Shown: piece after piece, positions 18,957-26,268 of the stretch
Numbering within the stretch: the first letter of the stretch is position 1
Layout: each line of letters begins with the position of its first letter
Origin: Fibrobacter succinogenes
GTDB taxonomy: Bacteria; Fibrobacterota; Fibrobacteria; Fibrobacterales; Fibrobacteraceae
Length of the DNA stretch: 64,000 nt
Assembly (NCBI GenBank): GCA_902756345.1
Contig: CACVQR010000004.1
Coordinates: 310,001 to 374,000 of the forward strand
Direction of reading: 5' to 3'
Position numbers and translations under genes: made by a program
Notes under the pieces: model-generated
Told to the model about the DNA's origin: nothing
Databases searched by the model: none
The model's input: the letters and a program-made list of their open reading frames with translations, nothing else

Positions 18957-18962
18957 TATATT
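18957..18962 (+). promoter_or_regulatory. -10 box of thrC
   Basis: TATATT lies 26 bp before the ATG, and an AAGAGGA ribosome site lies between them. No good -35 is visible. The same TATATT hexamer recurs before several genes in the window. Confidence 0.45.
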
Positions 18963-18988
18963 TACGCCCGAAAATACAAGAGGATATT

Positions 18989-20329
18989 ATGTCTCAGTTT
19001 AATGCGCATTTCAGGAACATCAACGGTGACGATACCTACCCGCTGACCGACGTCATTTACCGTAGCAAGGTGGACGGAAGCCTGCTCGAAGTCGAACACG
19101 ACCGTGCAGCCCTTGCCGAGAAGAGCCCCGAAGAATGGAAGAAGCTCTTTGCCGAACGCCGCATGAGCTTTGAACCCGCCGACATGAGCGGCATCTGGAG
19201 CAAGCGCGAAATGGTGCTCCCCGACATGCCCCTCGAAGACATCGTCACGATGCGCGAAGGCTGGAGCCCGCTCTTTGACGCGGCCCCGCTGGCCAAGGAA
19301 ATGGGCATCAAGAGCCTGAAGGTCAAGCTTTGCGGCAACTCCCACACCGGTTCTTTCAAGGACCTCGGCATGACGGTTCTCGTGAGCCAGGTGAACCACA
19401 TTATCAAGAAAAAGATTCACGAAATCGACGCCGTGGCCTGCGCCTCTACCGGCGACACCTCGGCAGCCCTCAGCGCCTACTGCGCCAAGGCCGGCATTCC
19501 GAGCATCGTGTTCTTGCCGGCCGGCAAGACCAGCGTCGCCCAGCTGATCCAGCCGATTTCTAACGGCAGCATCGTGCTCGCCCTCGACACCGACTTCGAC
19601 GGTTGCATGAAGATTGTGCAGCAGGTCACCGCCGACAACCGCATCTACCTCGCGAACTCCATGAACAGCCTCCGCGTGGAAGGCCAGAAGACGATTTCTC
19701 CTGAAATCTGCCAGGAAATGGGCTGGAAGGTGCCCGACACCGTGATTATCCCGGGTGGCAACCTCGGTAACGTGAGCGCCCTCGCCAAGGGTTTCGAAGA
19801 CTGCAAGGCCATGGGCCTCATCGACCGCATTCCGCGCATTATCGTCGCGCAGGCCGAGAACGCTAACCCGTTCTACCAGGCTTACGAACGCGGCTTCGAC
19901 AAGCTCGTTCCCATGCAGGCGAAGAAGACGCTCGCCTCTGCCATCCAGATCGGTAACCCGGTCAGCTACCCGAAGGCCGTACGCGCCATCCAGAAGACGA
20001 ACGGCATGGTGGTGAGCGTTACCGAAGAAGAACTCGCGAACGCCGCCCACCGCGGCGACCGCATCGGTCTCTACTGCTGCCCGCATACCGGCGTCGCCCT
20101 CGGCGCCCTCGAAAAGCTTGTGGCCGCAGGCAAGATTGACAAGGAAGAAAATGTGGTCGTCATCAGCACGGCACACGGCCTCAAGTTCACCGAATTCAAG
20201 GTCGGCTACCACGAAAAGAAACTCGAAAACATAGCCTCCAAGTTCGTGAACCCCGTGTTCAAGGCTCCGGCAGACCTCGGCGCCGTCATGGACATCCTCA
20301 AAAAAGAGATGGCTGAAAGACGTCGCTAA
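18989..20329 (+). CDS. thrC: Threonine synthase
   Basis: This PLP enzyme turns O-phosphohomoserine into threonine. The 446-residue protein has the PLP-lysine motif NSHTGSFKDLGMTVL, a serine/threonine-rich ACASTGDTSAALSAYCAKAGI and the phosphate-binding loop IIPGGNLGNVSALAKGF. It belongs to the longer class with an N-terminal extension. The ATG has AGAGGA 5 bp upstream. It is a single-gene unit with its own promoter and terminator. thrH, which can also act in threonine/serine metabolism, lies 3.6 kb away. Confidence 0.93.
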   Translation: MSQFNAHFRNINGDDTYPLTDVIYRSKVDGSLLEVEHDRAALAEKSPEEWKKLFAERRMSFEPADMSGIWSKREMVLPDMPLEDIVTMREGWSPLFDAAPLAKEMGIKSLKVKLCGNSHTGSFKDLGMTVLVSQVNHIIKKKIHEIDAVACASTGDTSAALSAYCAKAGIPSIVFLPAGKTSVAQLIQPISNGSIVLALDTDFDGCMKIVQQVTADNRIYLANSMNSLRVEGQKTISPEICQEMGWKVPDTVIIPGGNLGNVSALAKGFEDCKAMGLIDRIPRIIVAQAENANPFYQAYERGFDKLVPMQAKKTLASAIQIGNPVSYPKAVRAIQKTNGMVVSVTEEELANAAHRGDRIGLYCCPHTGVALGALEKLVAAGKIDKEENVVVISTAHGLKFTEFKVGYHEKKLENIASKFVNPVFKAPADLGAVMDILKKEMAERRR

Positions 20330-20368
20330 TGCGACAAATCGTCATTCCGGCCACCGCCGGAATCTAGA

Positions 20369-20403
20369 AAAGCTCCGCTGCAAACGCGGAGCTTTCTTGT
20401 TTT
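20369..20403 (+). terminator. thrC terminator
   Basis: A perfect 10-bp stem (AAAGCTCCGC 20369-20378 with GCGGAGCTTT 20386-20395) is followed by a T-rich tail. Confidence 0.8.
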
Positions 20404-20581
20404 AGGAATTCTGTGCAGAATCCAGGCGTTCCCCGATGACTAGGCTCAAATAGGCGACTGCGGCCGATACCGACGCGACAACGCTGCCGGAACCGTAGAA
20501 CATGACTCCAAATACGGCCGGAGCAAGCATCAGGAGCGTGGAAAACAGGATGTTGTTATTTGCAATGCTAAAGCGATTCAT
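20402..20581 (-). CDS. Small 59-residue membrane protein
   Basis: This short frame starts MNRFSIANNN and carries two hydrophobic segments (ILFSTLLMLAPAVFGVMFY and SVVASVSAAVAYLSLVIG) separated by a Gly/Ser turn. The start has a good AGAGAGG site 7 bp upstream. That ribosome site plus the clean two-helix hairpin topology argue that it is a real gene. Function unknown. It converges on thrC, sharing its terminator region. Confidence 0.6.
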   Translation of the reverse strand: MNRFSIANNNILFSTLLMLAPAVFGVMFYGSGSVVASVSAAVAYLSLVIGERLDSAQNS

Positions 20582-20622
20582 AATTTACCTCTCTTTTACG
20601 CTCCTAAAATTAGGTTTTAATT

Positions 20623-20646
20623 AATGACAAAAACTGTCATTTTTTT
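20623..20646 (+). terminator. Short hairpin with T-run upstream of sufB
   Basis: AATGACA (20623-20629) pairs with TGTCATT (20635-20641) and a run of T follows. It could stop readthrough from thrC into sufB. The stem is weak (7 bp, AT-rich). Confidence 0.35.
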
Positions 20647-20717
20647 AGAAAAATTGAAATCATGTAAATACAAAGCCATACACACGACTTAGAATGGACG
20701 AAAGGGGCTTATTTTTC

Positions 20718-20723
20718 TATATT
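20718..20723 (+). promoter_or_regulatory. -10 box of sufB
   Basis: TATATT lies 28 bp upstream of the sufB ATG in the context TTTTTCTATATTTGC. The predicted start of transcription is about 20730. No clear -35. Confidence 0.45.
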
Positions 20724-20751
20724 TGCACCGAAATTTGAAAACGAGCATCAT

Positions 20752-22167
20752 ATGAGCGAAAACTACAAGTACGGATTTGTCACGGATATCGAAAACGAGG
20801 CCTTCGAAAAGGGTTTGAACGAAGATATCATCCGAAGAGCCTCCAAGCTCCGCGGCGAACCGCAGTTTATGCTCGATTTCCGACTAAAAGCCTATGAAAA
20901 ACTCCAGACCATGGAGCAGCCCAATTGGGGCGAGCTGAGCTTTGCCCCCGTAGACTTGCAAGACATTGTCTACTACTCCGCCCCGAAGACCAAGAAGAGC
21001 CACGAAAAGATTGAAGACGTGGACCCGGAACTCCTGGCCACCTTCGAAAAGCTGGGCATTCCGCTGGACGAACAGAAGCGTCTGGCCAACGTGGCCGTAG
21101 ACGCGGTCTTTGACTCGGTGAGCATATACACCAGCCACAAGCGCAAGCTCATGGAAATGGGCATTTTGTTCTGCTCCATCAGCGACGCCATCAAGGAATA
21201 CCCCGAACTCATCGAGGAATACCTGGGAAGCGTGGTGCCCGCAGGCGACAACTACTTTGCGGCACTCAACAGCGCCGTCTTCGGTGACGGAAGCTTCGTG
21301 TACATTCCGCCCGGAGTCAAGTGCCCCATGGATCTTTCCACCTACTTCCGCATCAACAACAAGGAAGCAGGCCAGTTCGAACGCACTCTGATTATCGCCG
21401 ACGAAGGCGCCAGCGTGAGCTACCTCGAAGGCTGCACCGCGCCGGAATACAGCAGCAAGCAGTTGCACAGCGCCATCGTGGAACTCGTGGCGAAGGACAA
21501 CGCCAGCATCAAGTATTCCACCGTACAGAACTGGTACGCGGGCGACCGTGAAACGGGAGCCGGCGGCGTGTACAACTTTGTCACGAAGCGCGGCAAATGC
21601 GCGGGCAAGAACAGCCGCATCAGCTGGACGCAGGTCGAAACAGGTTCCGCCATCACGTGGAAGTACCCGAGCTGCGTGCTGCTGGGAGACAACTCCGTCG
21701 GAGAATTCTACAGCGTGGCCCTCACCAACGGGCACATGCAGGCCGATACCGGCACCAAGATGATTCACATCGGCAAGAACACCAAGAGCACTATCATTTC
21801 GAAGGGCATCAGCGCCGACTACTCCAGCAACGCCTACCGCGGCGAAGTGAGCATCCGCAAGTCGGCCGCGGGAGCCCGCAACTACACCCAGTGCGACAGC
21901 ATGCTCGTGGGCGACAAGAGTGCCGCACACACGTTCCCCTACATCACGGTCGCAAACGCGAGTTCCACCACCGAACACGAAGCGACCACCAGCCGCATCA
22001 GCGAAGACCAGCTCTTCTACTTCGAGAGCCGCGGCATCAAGCGCGAAGACGCCATCCAAGCGATGGTGGGCGGATTCTGCAAGGACGTATTTAAAGAGCT
22101 CCCGGGCGAATTCGCCACGGAAGCCCGTCAGTTACTGACACTCAAGCTCGAACACAGCGTCGGGTAA
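20752..22167 (+). CDS. sufB: Fe-S cluster assembly scaffold protein SufB
   Basis: SufB with SufC and SufD forms the scaffold that builds iron-sulfur clusters. This 471-residue protein carries the conserved core ([60 protein letters not shown]) and the C-terminal [26 protein letters not shown]. Length is normal. Neither sufC nor sufD, sufS or sufU is next to it. The gene stands alone, followed by a palindromic repeat and a convergent DJ-1 gene. The partners must be elsewhere if the usual SufBCD complex is used. Confidence 0.93.
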   Translation: MSENYKYGFVTDIENEAFEKGLNEDIIRRASKLRGEPQFMLDFRLKAYEKLQTMEQPNWGELSFAPVDLQDIVYYSAPKTKKSHEKIEDVDPELLATFEKLGIPLDEQKRLANVAVDAVFDSVSIYTSHKRKLMEMGILFCSISDAIKEYPELIEEYLGSVVPAGDNYFAALNSAVFGDGSFVYIPPGVKCPMDLSTYFRINNKEAGQFERTLIIADEGASVSYLEGCTAPEYSSKQLHSAIVELVAKDNASIKYSTVQNWYAGDRETGAGGVYNFVTKRGKCAGKNSRISWTQVETGSAITWKYPSCVLLGDNSVGEFYSVALTNGHMQADTGTKMIHIGKNTKSTIISKGISADYSSNAYRGEVSIRKSAAGARNYTQCDSMLVGDKSAAHTFPYITVANASSTTEHEATTSRISEDQLFYFESRGIKREDAIQAMVGGFCKDVFKELPGEFATEARQLLTLKLEHSVG

Positions 22168-22178
22168 TCGTTACTGAA

Positions 22179-22266
22179 TGTCATCCTGAACGAAGCGTAG
22201 CGAAGTTGAAGGATCTAAAAGAGATTCTTCGACTACGAACCATTCGGTTCTCCGCTCAGAATGACA
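22179..22266. repeat. 88-bp palindromic intergenic repeat
   Basis: The ends TGTCATCCTGA... and ...CTCAGAATGACA are inverted copies, and the centre reads GAAGGATCTAAAAGAGATTCTTC. This is the typical build of a dispersed, MITE-like or REP-like bacterial repeat that folds into a long hairpin. Pieces resembling its arm are also found inside the trpF coding region at 30329-30367. Confidence 0.75.
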
Positions 22267-22290
22267 ATCTACTAACGAAGCAGCTATTAA

Positions 22291-22836
22291 CTACCTAGCT
22301 ACAACTTGCTTTCTAATTTTCTCTGAAAGTTCGCGGCCGCCAAGCTGTGCGATACATTCAAACGCAAATTCTTCGGCAGAGCCTGCGCCACGGCTCGTGA
22401 CGATGTTTCCATCTACGACCACGCGGTCTTCGACGAACTTTTTACAGACAAGTTCACTTTCGCAGCCCGGGAAACAGGTCGCAGTCTTATCGGCAAGGAT
22501 TCCCGCCTTGCTGAGCACCAGCGGAGCCGCGCAAATCGCAAAAATCCACTTGCCTTTGTCGTTGAATTCGTGAATAACTTTTTCCACTTCGGCAGAAGCC
22601 TTCAGATTCTTGACGCCAATGCCGCCACCGGGCAAAAGAATGCCGTCAAAAGCGGCTGTATCGGCACCCGAAAGAGCAAAATCCGTCTGAATTCTAAGGC
22701 CGCGCAACCCAATCACTTCGGCCCTGCCAGAAACGCTTGCGAGAGCGACCTCAAAACCCGCCCGCTGCAAATAGTCAAACGGGGTCACAAACTCAGTTTC
22801 TTCGAAACCATCAGCCAACAAAAATAAAATCTGCAT
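22291..22836 (-). CDS. DJ-1/PfpI family protein
   Basis: This 181-residue protein has the nucleophile-elbow cysteine in FAICAAPLVLSKAG, the N-terminal acidic residue in LADGFEETEF and the glycine-rich ILLPGGGIGVKNL. That is the DJ-1/YajL subgroup of the PfpI superfamily. Members act as glyoxalase-like, deglycase-like or redox chaperone proteins, and the exact reaction is debated. The ATG has an AGAGG site. It stands alone on the minus strand. Confidence 0.85.
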   Translation of the reverse strand: MQILFLLADGFEETEFVTPFDYLQRAGFEVALASVSGRAEVIGLRGLRIQTDFALSGADTAAFDGILLPGGGIGVKNLKASAEVEKVIHEFNDKGKWIFAICAAPLVLSKAGILADKTATCFPGCESELVCKKFVEDRVVVDGNIVTSRGAGSAEEFAFECIAQLGGRELSEKIRKQVVAR

Positions 22837-22924
22837 TGTTTACCTCTTTTTTTTAAAGAAATTTAAATAAAATTTTTAAGAATCATATTCCAAGCTAAAG
22901 TTTTACGGTTTATTCAGATTTAAT

Positions 22925-22956
22925 ACTGTCTACCGTCTACCGCCTACTGCCTACTA
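22925..22956. repeat. Short-word repeat array (GTCTACC / GCCTACT words)
   Basis: The words CTGTCTAC, CGTCTAC, CGCCTACT and GCCTACTA follow each other with 7-8 bp period just before hslO. A reverse-complement copy lies at 24569-24600 after thrH. Confidence 0.7.
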
Positions 22957-22974
22957 TTTTTCTATCTTTGGGCC

Positions 22975-23853
22975 ATGAATTTCAAGGACCGCATTATCCG
23001 CGCTACGGGCAAAAAGACGCCCTTCCGCCTGATTGTCGTCGACTTGACCGCGACGATGAACGAAATCGGCAAGAAACATAACGCACAGGGTTTCGCCCTC
23101 AAGCTCTTGGCCGAAAACTCCATCGCAAGCATTTTCTTGAGCGCCTCGCTCAAGTTCCCGGGCACCGTGAGCTTTACCACCCGATTCTCGGGCGAAATCA
23201 CGCTGGTGCAGTCGGACTCCACGCCGCAGGGCCTGGTGCGCGCCATGATTCCGCAGCCGGAACTCCAGGCCGTGGGCGGTAACGAACCCGCCCTGATTCC
23301 GCAGAGCGTGCGCGTCATCAAGCTGAACGAACAGGGCAAGCGCGTCCACGAAAGCATTATCGAGGCACCTGCCGTATCCGTGGGCCAGAACCTCGCCACC
23401 TACCTTTTGCAGTCCGAACAGATCCGCTCGGCCGTGGGCATCGAAGCCGCCTTCAACAAAGAAGACCCAAGCAAGCTCGACTACGCCGCCGGTTTCTACA
23501 TCGAAGCCTTCCCCGACCTCGAAGACAAGGACATCAACCTGATCGAAGTCATCATCCAGAACCTGCCGAAGTTCAAGGACATGTATACGCCCGAAGGCTT
23601 CAACCTCGACGAACTGCTGGACCAGCTGCGCGGCCCCTACGAAATCGATATCGTAAAAGAAATCGACCCGAAGGCTTACTGCCCCTGCAGCCGCGAACGC
23701 ACCGTGGCAACGCTCGCCACGCTCCCACTCAAGGACTTGCAAGACCTCGAAAAAGAAGGCAAGGACCTCGAAGTGACTTGCGACTTCTGCCGCACCCCGT
23801 ACCAGATTACGATTGCGGACCTGAGAGAAATCATTAAGGAAAGGACAAAATAA
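22975..23853 (+). CDS. hslO: Redox-regulated chaperone Hsp33
   Basis: Hsp33 is a cytosolic holdase switched on by disulfide formation when a zinc site loses its metal. The 292-residue protein has the usual N-terminal fold (TRFSGEITLVQSDSTPQGLVRAM). The zinc site is CPCSRERT (CxC) plus TCDFCRTPY (CxxC) near the C-terminus, all four cysteines present. A TATCTT box ends 6 bp before the ATG, so transcription may start at or next to the start codon. No Shine-Dalgarno is seen. thrH follows about 100 bp later. Confidence 0.92.
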   Translation: MNFKDRIIRATGKKTPFRLIVVDLTATMNEIGKKHNAQGFALKLLAENSIASIFLSASLKFPGTVSFTTRFSGEITLVQSDSTPQGLVRAMIPQPELQAVGGNEPALIPQSVRVIKLNEQGKRVHESIIEAPAVSVGQNLATYLLQSEQIRSAVGIEAAFNKEDPSKLDYAAGFYIEAFPDLEDKDINLIEVIIQNLPKFKDMYTPEGFNLDELLDQLRGPYEIDIVKEIDPKAYCPCSRERTVATLATLPLKDLQDLEKEGKDLEVTCDFCRTPYQITIADLREIIKERTK

Positions 23854-23854
23854 T

Positions 23855-23949
23855 TCGGATTTCAGAATTCGGAATTCAAAATTATTCAAACTCCGAAATC
23901 TGAACTCTGAATTCTGAATTTTCGTAACCACTAACCACTGATTACTGAT
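23855..23949. repeat. Short-word repeat array between hslO and thrH
   Basis: Words such as GAATTCGGAATTC, CTGAACTCTGAATTCTGAA and CTAACCACTGATTACTGATT repeat with slight changes. The first part is self-complementary (GAATTC-rich) and can fold back. Confidence 0.65.
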
Positions 23950-23950
23950 T

Positions 23951-24568
23951 ATGTTTACCAAGCAATGTGTCGTTACCCTGGACCTTGAAGGTGTCCTCGC
24001 CCCTGAAATCTGGATCGCCGTCGCCGAAAAGACCGGCATCAAGGACCTGCGCCTCACCACCCGCGACATTCCCGACTACGACGTGCTCATGAAGGGCCGC
24101 ATCAAGATTCTCGAACGCGAAGGCATCAAGCTTTCGGACATCCAGAACGTGATAGCCAACCTCGGCTTGCTCGATGGCGCCCGCGCTTTTATGGACCAGC
24201 TCCGCGACGAAGCCCAGGTGATTATTCTTTCGGACACGTTCCAGGAATTCGCCTACCCCATCATGAAAAATCTCGGTTTCCCGACTATCTTCTGCCACAA
24301 CCTGGAAGTCGAAAACGACATGATCAAGGGCTACCACCTGCGACTCACCGACCAGAAGACGAAAGTCGTGAAGCACCTGCAGGACCTGAACTTCAAGGTA
24401 TTCGCCAGCGGCGATTCCTTCAACGACACGGGCATGCTCAAGCAGGCCGACAAGGGCTGCTTCTTCTGCGCGCCGGATTCCATCGTGGCCCAGTTTCCGC
24501 AGCTCGAAGCCACCAAGACCTACGCCGAGCTCCTGGAAAAATTCCACCAGTTCCAGGCAACGCTGTAA
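23951..24568 (+). CDS. thrH: Bifunctional phosphoserine phosphatase / phosphoserine:homoserine phosphotransferase ThrH
   Basis: This 205-residue HAD-family enzyme matches ThrH of Pseudomonas in length and motifs: motif I VTLDLEGVLAPEIW (ThrH uses DLEG where SerB has DxDxT), IILSDTFQEF and motif IV FASGDSFNDTGML. ThrH dephosphorylates phosphoserine and can pass the phosphate to homoserine, linking serine and threonine synthesis. The threonine synthase gene thrC is in the same region. The spacer before it is a repeat array with no ribosome site. Confidence 0.85.
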   Translation: MFTKQCVVTLDLEGVLAPEIWIAVAEKTGIKDLRLTTRDIPDYDVLMKGRIKILEREGIKLSDIQNVIANLGLLDGARAFMDQLRDEAQVIILSDTFQEFAYPIMKNLGFPTIFCHNLEVENDMIKGYHLRLTDQKTKVVKHLQDLNFKVFASGDSFNDTGMLKQADKGCFFCAPDSIVAQFPQLEATKTYAELLEKFHQFQATL

Positions 24569-24600
24569 TTAGTAGACAGTAGGAAGTAGACGGTAGACAG
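24569..24600. repeat. Short-word repeat array (AGTAGACAGTAGGAAG words)
   Basis: It starts right after the thrH stop and is nearly the reverse complement of 22925-22956, so hslO-thrH is flanked by inverted copies. Confidence 0.7.
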
Positions 24601-24629
24601 AAAAAGGGGGAAGCTCCGCCCCCTAAAAC

Positions 24630-25292
24630 TCAATCTTTCAAGCAGCGGACACTGACGCCGGCGTCCTTGTAGTTTTCGAACAATGTCGCAGCGTCATTTT
24701 CGTAACGCAAAACCAAGGTGAGTGACTCGTCGTCATCGACTTCGGTGGCGCTCCAGAAGAAGGCTCCCGAATTGACGAATGACTGATGCGTCTTGCCCTT
24801 TTGCGGGAGGCGCACGCCGCCCGGCAATGCGGTAAAGCCGTAATCGTCGGTACCGTCTTTGTAATGTTCCTTATCACTCCACTTGATCGTGGCCTTGAGA
24901 ATCTTCCCTGCCGTGGCAGAGTCTCCGACAAATTCAATCAAAGTATTCCATTCCGTCTGACTCGGCAAGTGCCAGCCGCCGGGGCACACTGTCTTCGCTT
25001 CGTCCCAAGAATAAAGACAGCCGTACAAGGTAAGGTATTCCATTTCTCCGCAGATGCTGTTGGCTGTTTCATAATCAAGGTTTTCCGCCATCCAAACTTG
25101 ATTGCCGATTTTCACGGTCTTGTAAGTCTTGCCGTCGCGCGAGTCCTTGAGGGTATTCGAGGAAGCATCGAATTCGCTGCCGCCACTATTACCAGAATCA
25201 TGACCGGAGCCACCATTTGCTCCGGTAGAAGAACCGTCACCGCTACAGGCAACAAGAAAAGCCAAAACAGTCAATGCACAAATTTTTTTCAT
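24630..25292 (-). CDS. FISUMP (Fib_succ_major) domain lipoprotein
   Basis: From the ATG at 25292 the protein starts MKKICALTVLAFLVACSGDG, a clean lipoprotein signal. A Gly/Ser linker follows. The rest is the Fibrobacter major paralogous domain TIGR02145: KTVKIGNQVWMAENL, YSWDEAKTVCPGGWHLPSQTEWNTL, FTALPGGVRL, FFWSATEVDD and a final VRCLKD. This domain is strongly expanded in Fibrobacter and resembles C-type-lectin-like folds. It is probably surface exposed. An in-frame GTG at 25316 would add 8 residues but spoils the signal peptide. Confidence 0.85.
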   Translation of the reverse strand: MKKICALTVLAFLVACSGDGSSTGANGGSGHDSGNSGGSEFDASSNTLKDSRDGKTYKTVKIGNQVWMAENLDYETANSICGEMEYLTLYGCLYSWDEAKTVCPGGWHLPSQTEWNTLIEFVGDSATAGKILKATIKWSDKEHYKDGTDDYGFTALPGGVRLPQKGKTHQSFVNSGAFFWSATEVDDDESLTLVLRYENDAATLFENYKDAGVSVRCLKD

Positions 25293-25341
25293 ATCGGCAC
25301 AAAAGTAGATTTTCACGACCTAGCTCATATAATAAACGATA

Positions 25342-25365
25342 AAATGCACCCGTTTTCGGGCGCAT
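25342..25365 (-). terminator. Hairpin after trpA
   Basis: ATGCACCCG and CGGGCGCAT form a stem around TTTT with one mismatch, 30 bp past the trpA stop. U-rich tracts lie on both sides, so it may work in both directions. Confidence 0.6.
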
Positions 25366-25396
25366 GTTTTTTATTTAGAACAAACAAAAAGGATTT

Positions 25397-26149
25397 TTAC
25401 TTTCCAGCGATTTCCCTGGCCTTCGCCTCGATTTCGGCGATGGCTTTTTTGCGGCCTTCGGCGGAGTCTTCGTTACCAAGCACAATGTTCACGAACACGG
25501 ATCCAGCGACCACGGCATACACATGCTTGCAGAGCACCTTGGATTGCTCTCCATTGCGGATACCGAAGCCGCCGAGCACCTTCGCGCCCCCCTTACCAAC
25601 CGTGTCAATAAAGTCGAGCGTCGCCTGGTCAATGGTGGTTTCGCTACCGGTCGTGCCTGCGCGGAGAGCGGCATAGATGTACTTGAAACCCTTGGAAGCC
25701 ATCGTTTCAAGGCGTTCCTTGGTCATGGAAGGTGCCGCGACCGGAATGTTTTCGAGGCCGTGCTTCTTGCAAGCTTCAGTCAGGCCTTCGTCGCCGTCGA
25801 ACGGCAAGTCCGGAATGATGCAAGCGGAAACGCCCACGTCCTTGCACATCTTGACGAAGTTTTCGACGCCGGGCGTAAAGGCGAGCGAGCCGTAAGTCAT
25901 GATGTAGATGGGCGTTTCGGGGTGGCGTTCGTGAATTTTTTTCACGATTTCGAGGCCCTGCTTGGTGGAGTAACCCTTATCGAGCGCAATGGTCGATGCC
26001 GTCTGAATGGCTGGACCGTCGGCGCTCGGATCGCTGAAGGCAAGCTGGATTTCAAGGATGTTCGCGCCACCCCTCACAAGAGCGTCGGCGATGGCGATAG
26101 AAGTTTCTGCGTCCGGAAATCCGGCAATGAGATGAGACATTAAGTTCAT
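25397..26149 (-). CDS. trpA: Tryptophan synthase alpha subunit
   Basis: TrpA splits indole-3-glycerol phosphate into indole and glyceraldehyde 3-phosphate and passes indole to TrpB. The catalytic Glu is in LEIQLAFSDPSADGPAIQ and the catalytic Asp in FSDPSADG. The phosphate-binding C-terminal part is GGFGIRNGEQ and VVAGSVFV. At 250 residues it lacks the first about 17 residues of the E. coli enzyme: the protein starts MNLMSHLIAGFPD, at the first beta strand. I see no better upstream start. It follows trpB across a repeat array of about 80 bp. Confidence 0.92.
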   Translation of the reverse strand: MNLMSHLIAGFPDAETSIAIADALVRGGANILEIQLAFSDPSADGPAIQTASTIALDKGYSTKQGLEIVKKIHERHPETPIYIMTYGSLAFTPGVENFVKMCKDVGVSACIIPDLPFDGDEGLTEACKKHGLENIPVAAPSMTKERLETMASKGFKYIYAALRAGTTGSETTIDQATLDFIDTVGKGGAKVLGGFGIRNGEQSKVLCKHVYAVVAGSVFVNIVLGNEDSAEGRKKAIAEIEAKAREIAGK

Positions 26150-26187
26150 AATTAATTCTCGCGGCTTTGCCGCTGTTGAAAGGTTTT

Positions 26188-26268
26188 AGTAGGAAGTAGG
26201 AAGTTAGAAGTAGGAAGTGGAATACGGGACATCACTGTCTACTGTCTACTTCCAACTGTCTACTACTT
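26188..26268. repeat. Short-word repeat array between trpB and trpA, with inverted arms
   Basis: The left arm is AGTAGGAAGTAGGAAGTTAG-type. The right arm is CTGTCTACTGTCTACTTCC-type. GGAAGTAG and CTACTTCC can pair, so the trpBA mRNA would carry a hairpin here. Confidence 0.7.

Noticed and set aside
18962-20212. Long minus-strand frames opposite thrC and (20884-22059) sufB
   Set aside because: Antisense frames of strongly codon-biased genes; no start signals and His/Val/Gly-rich nonsense composition.
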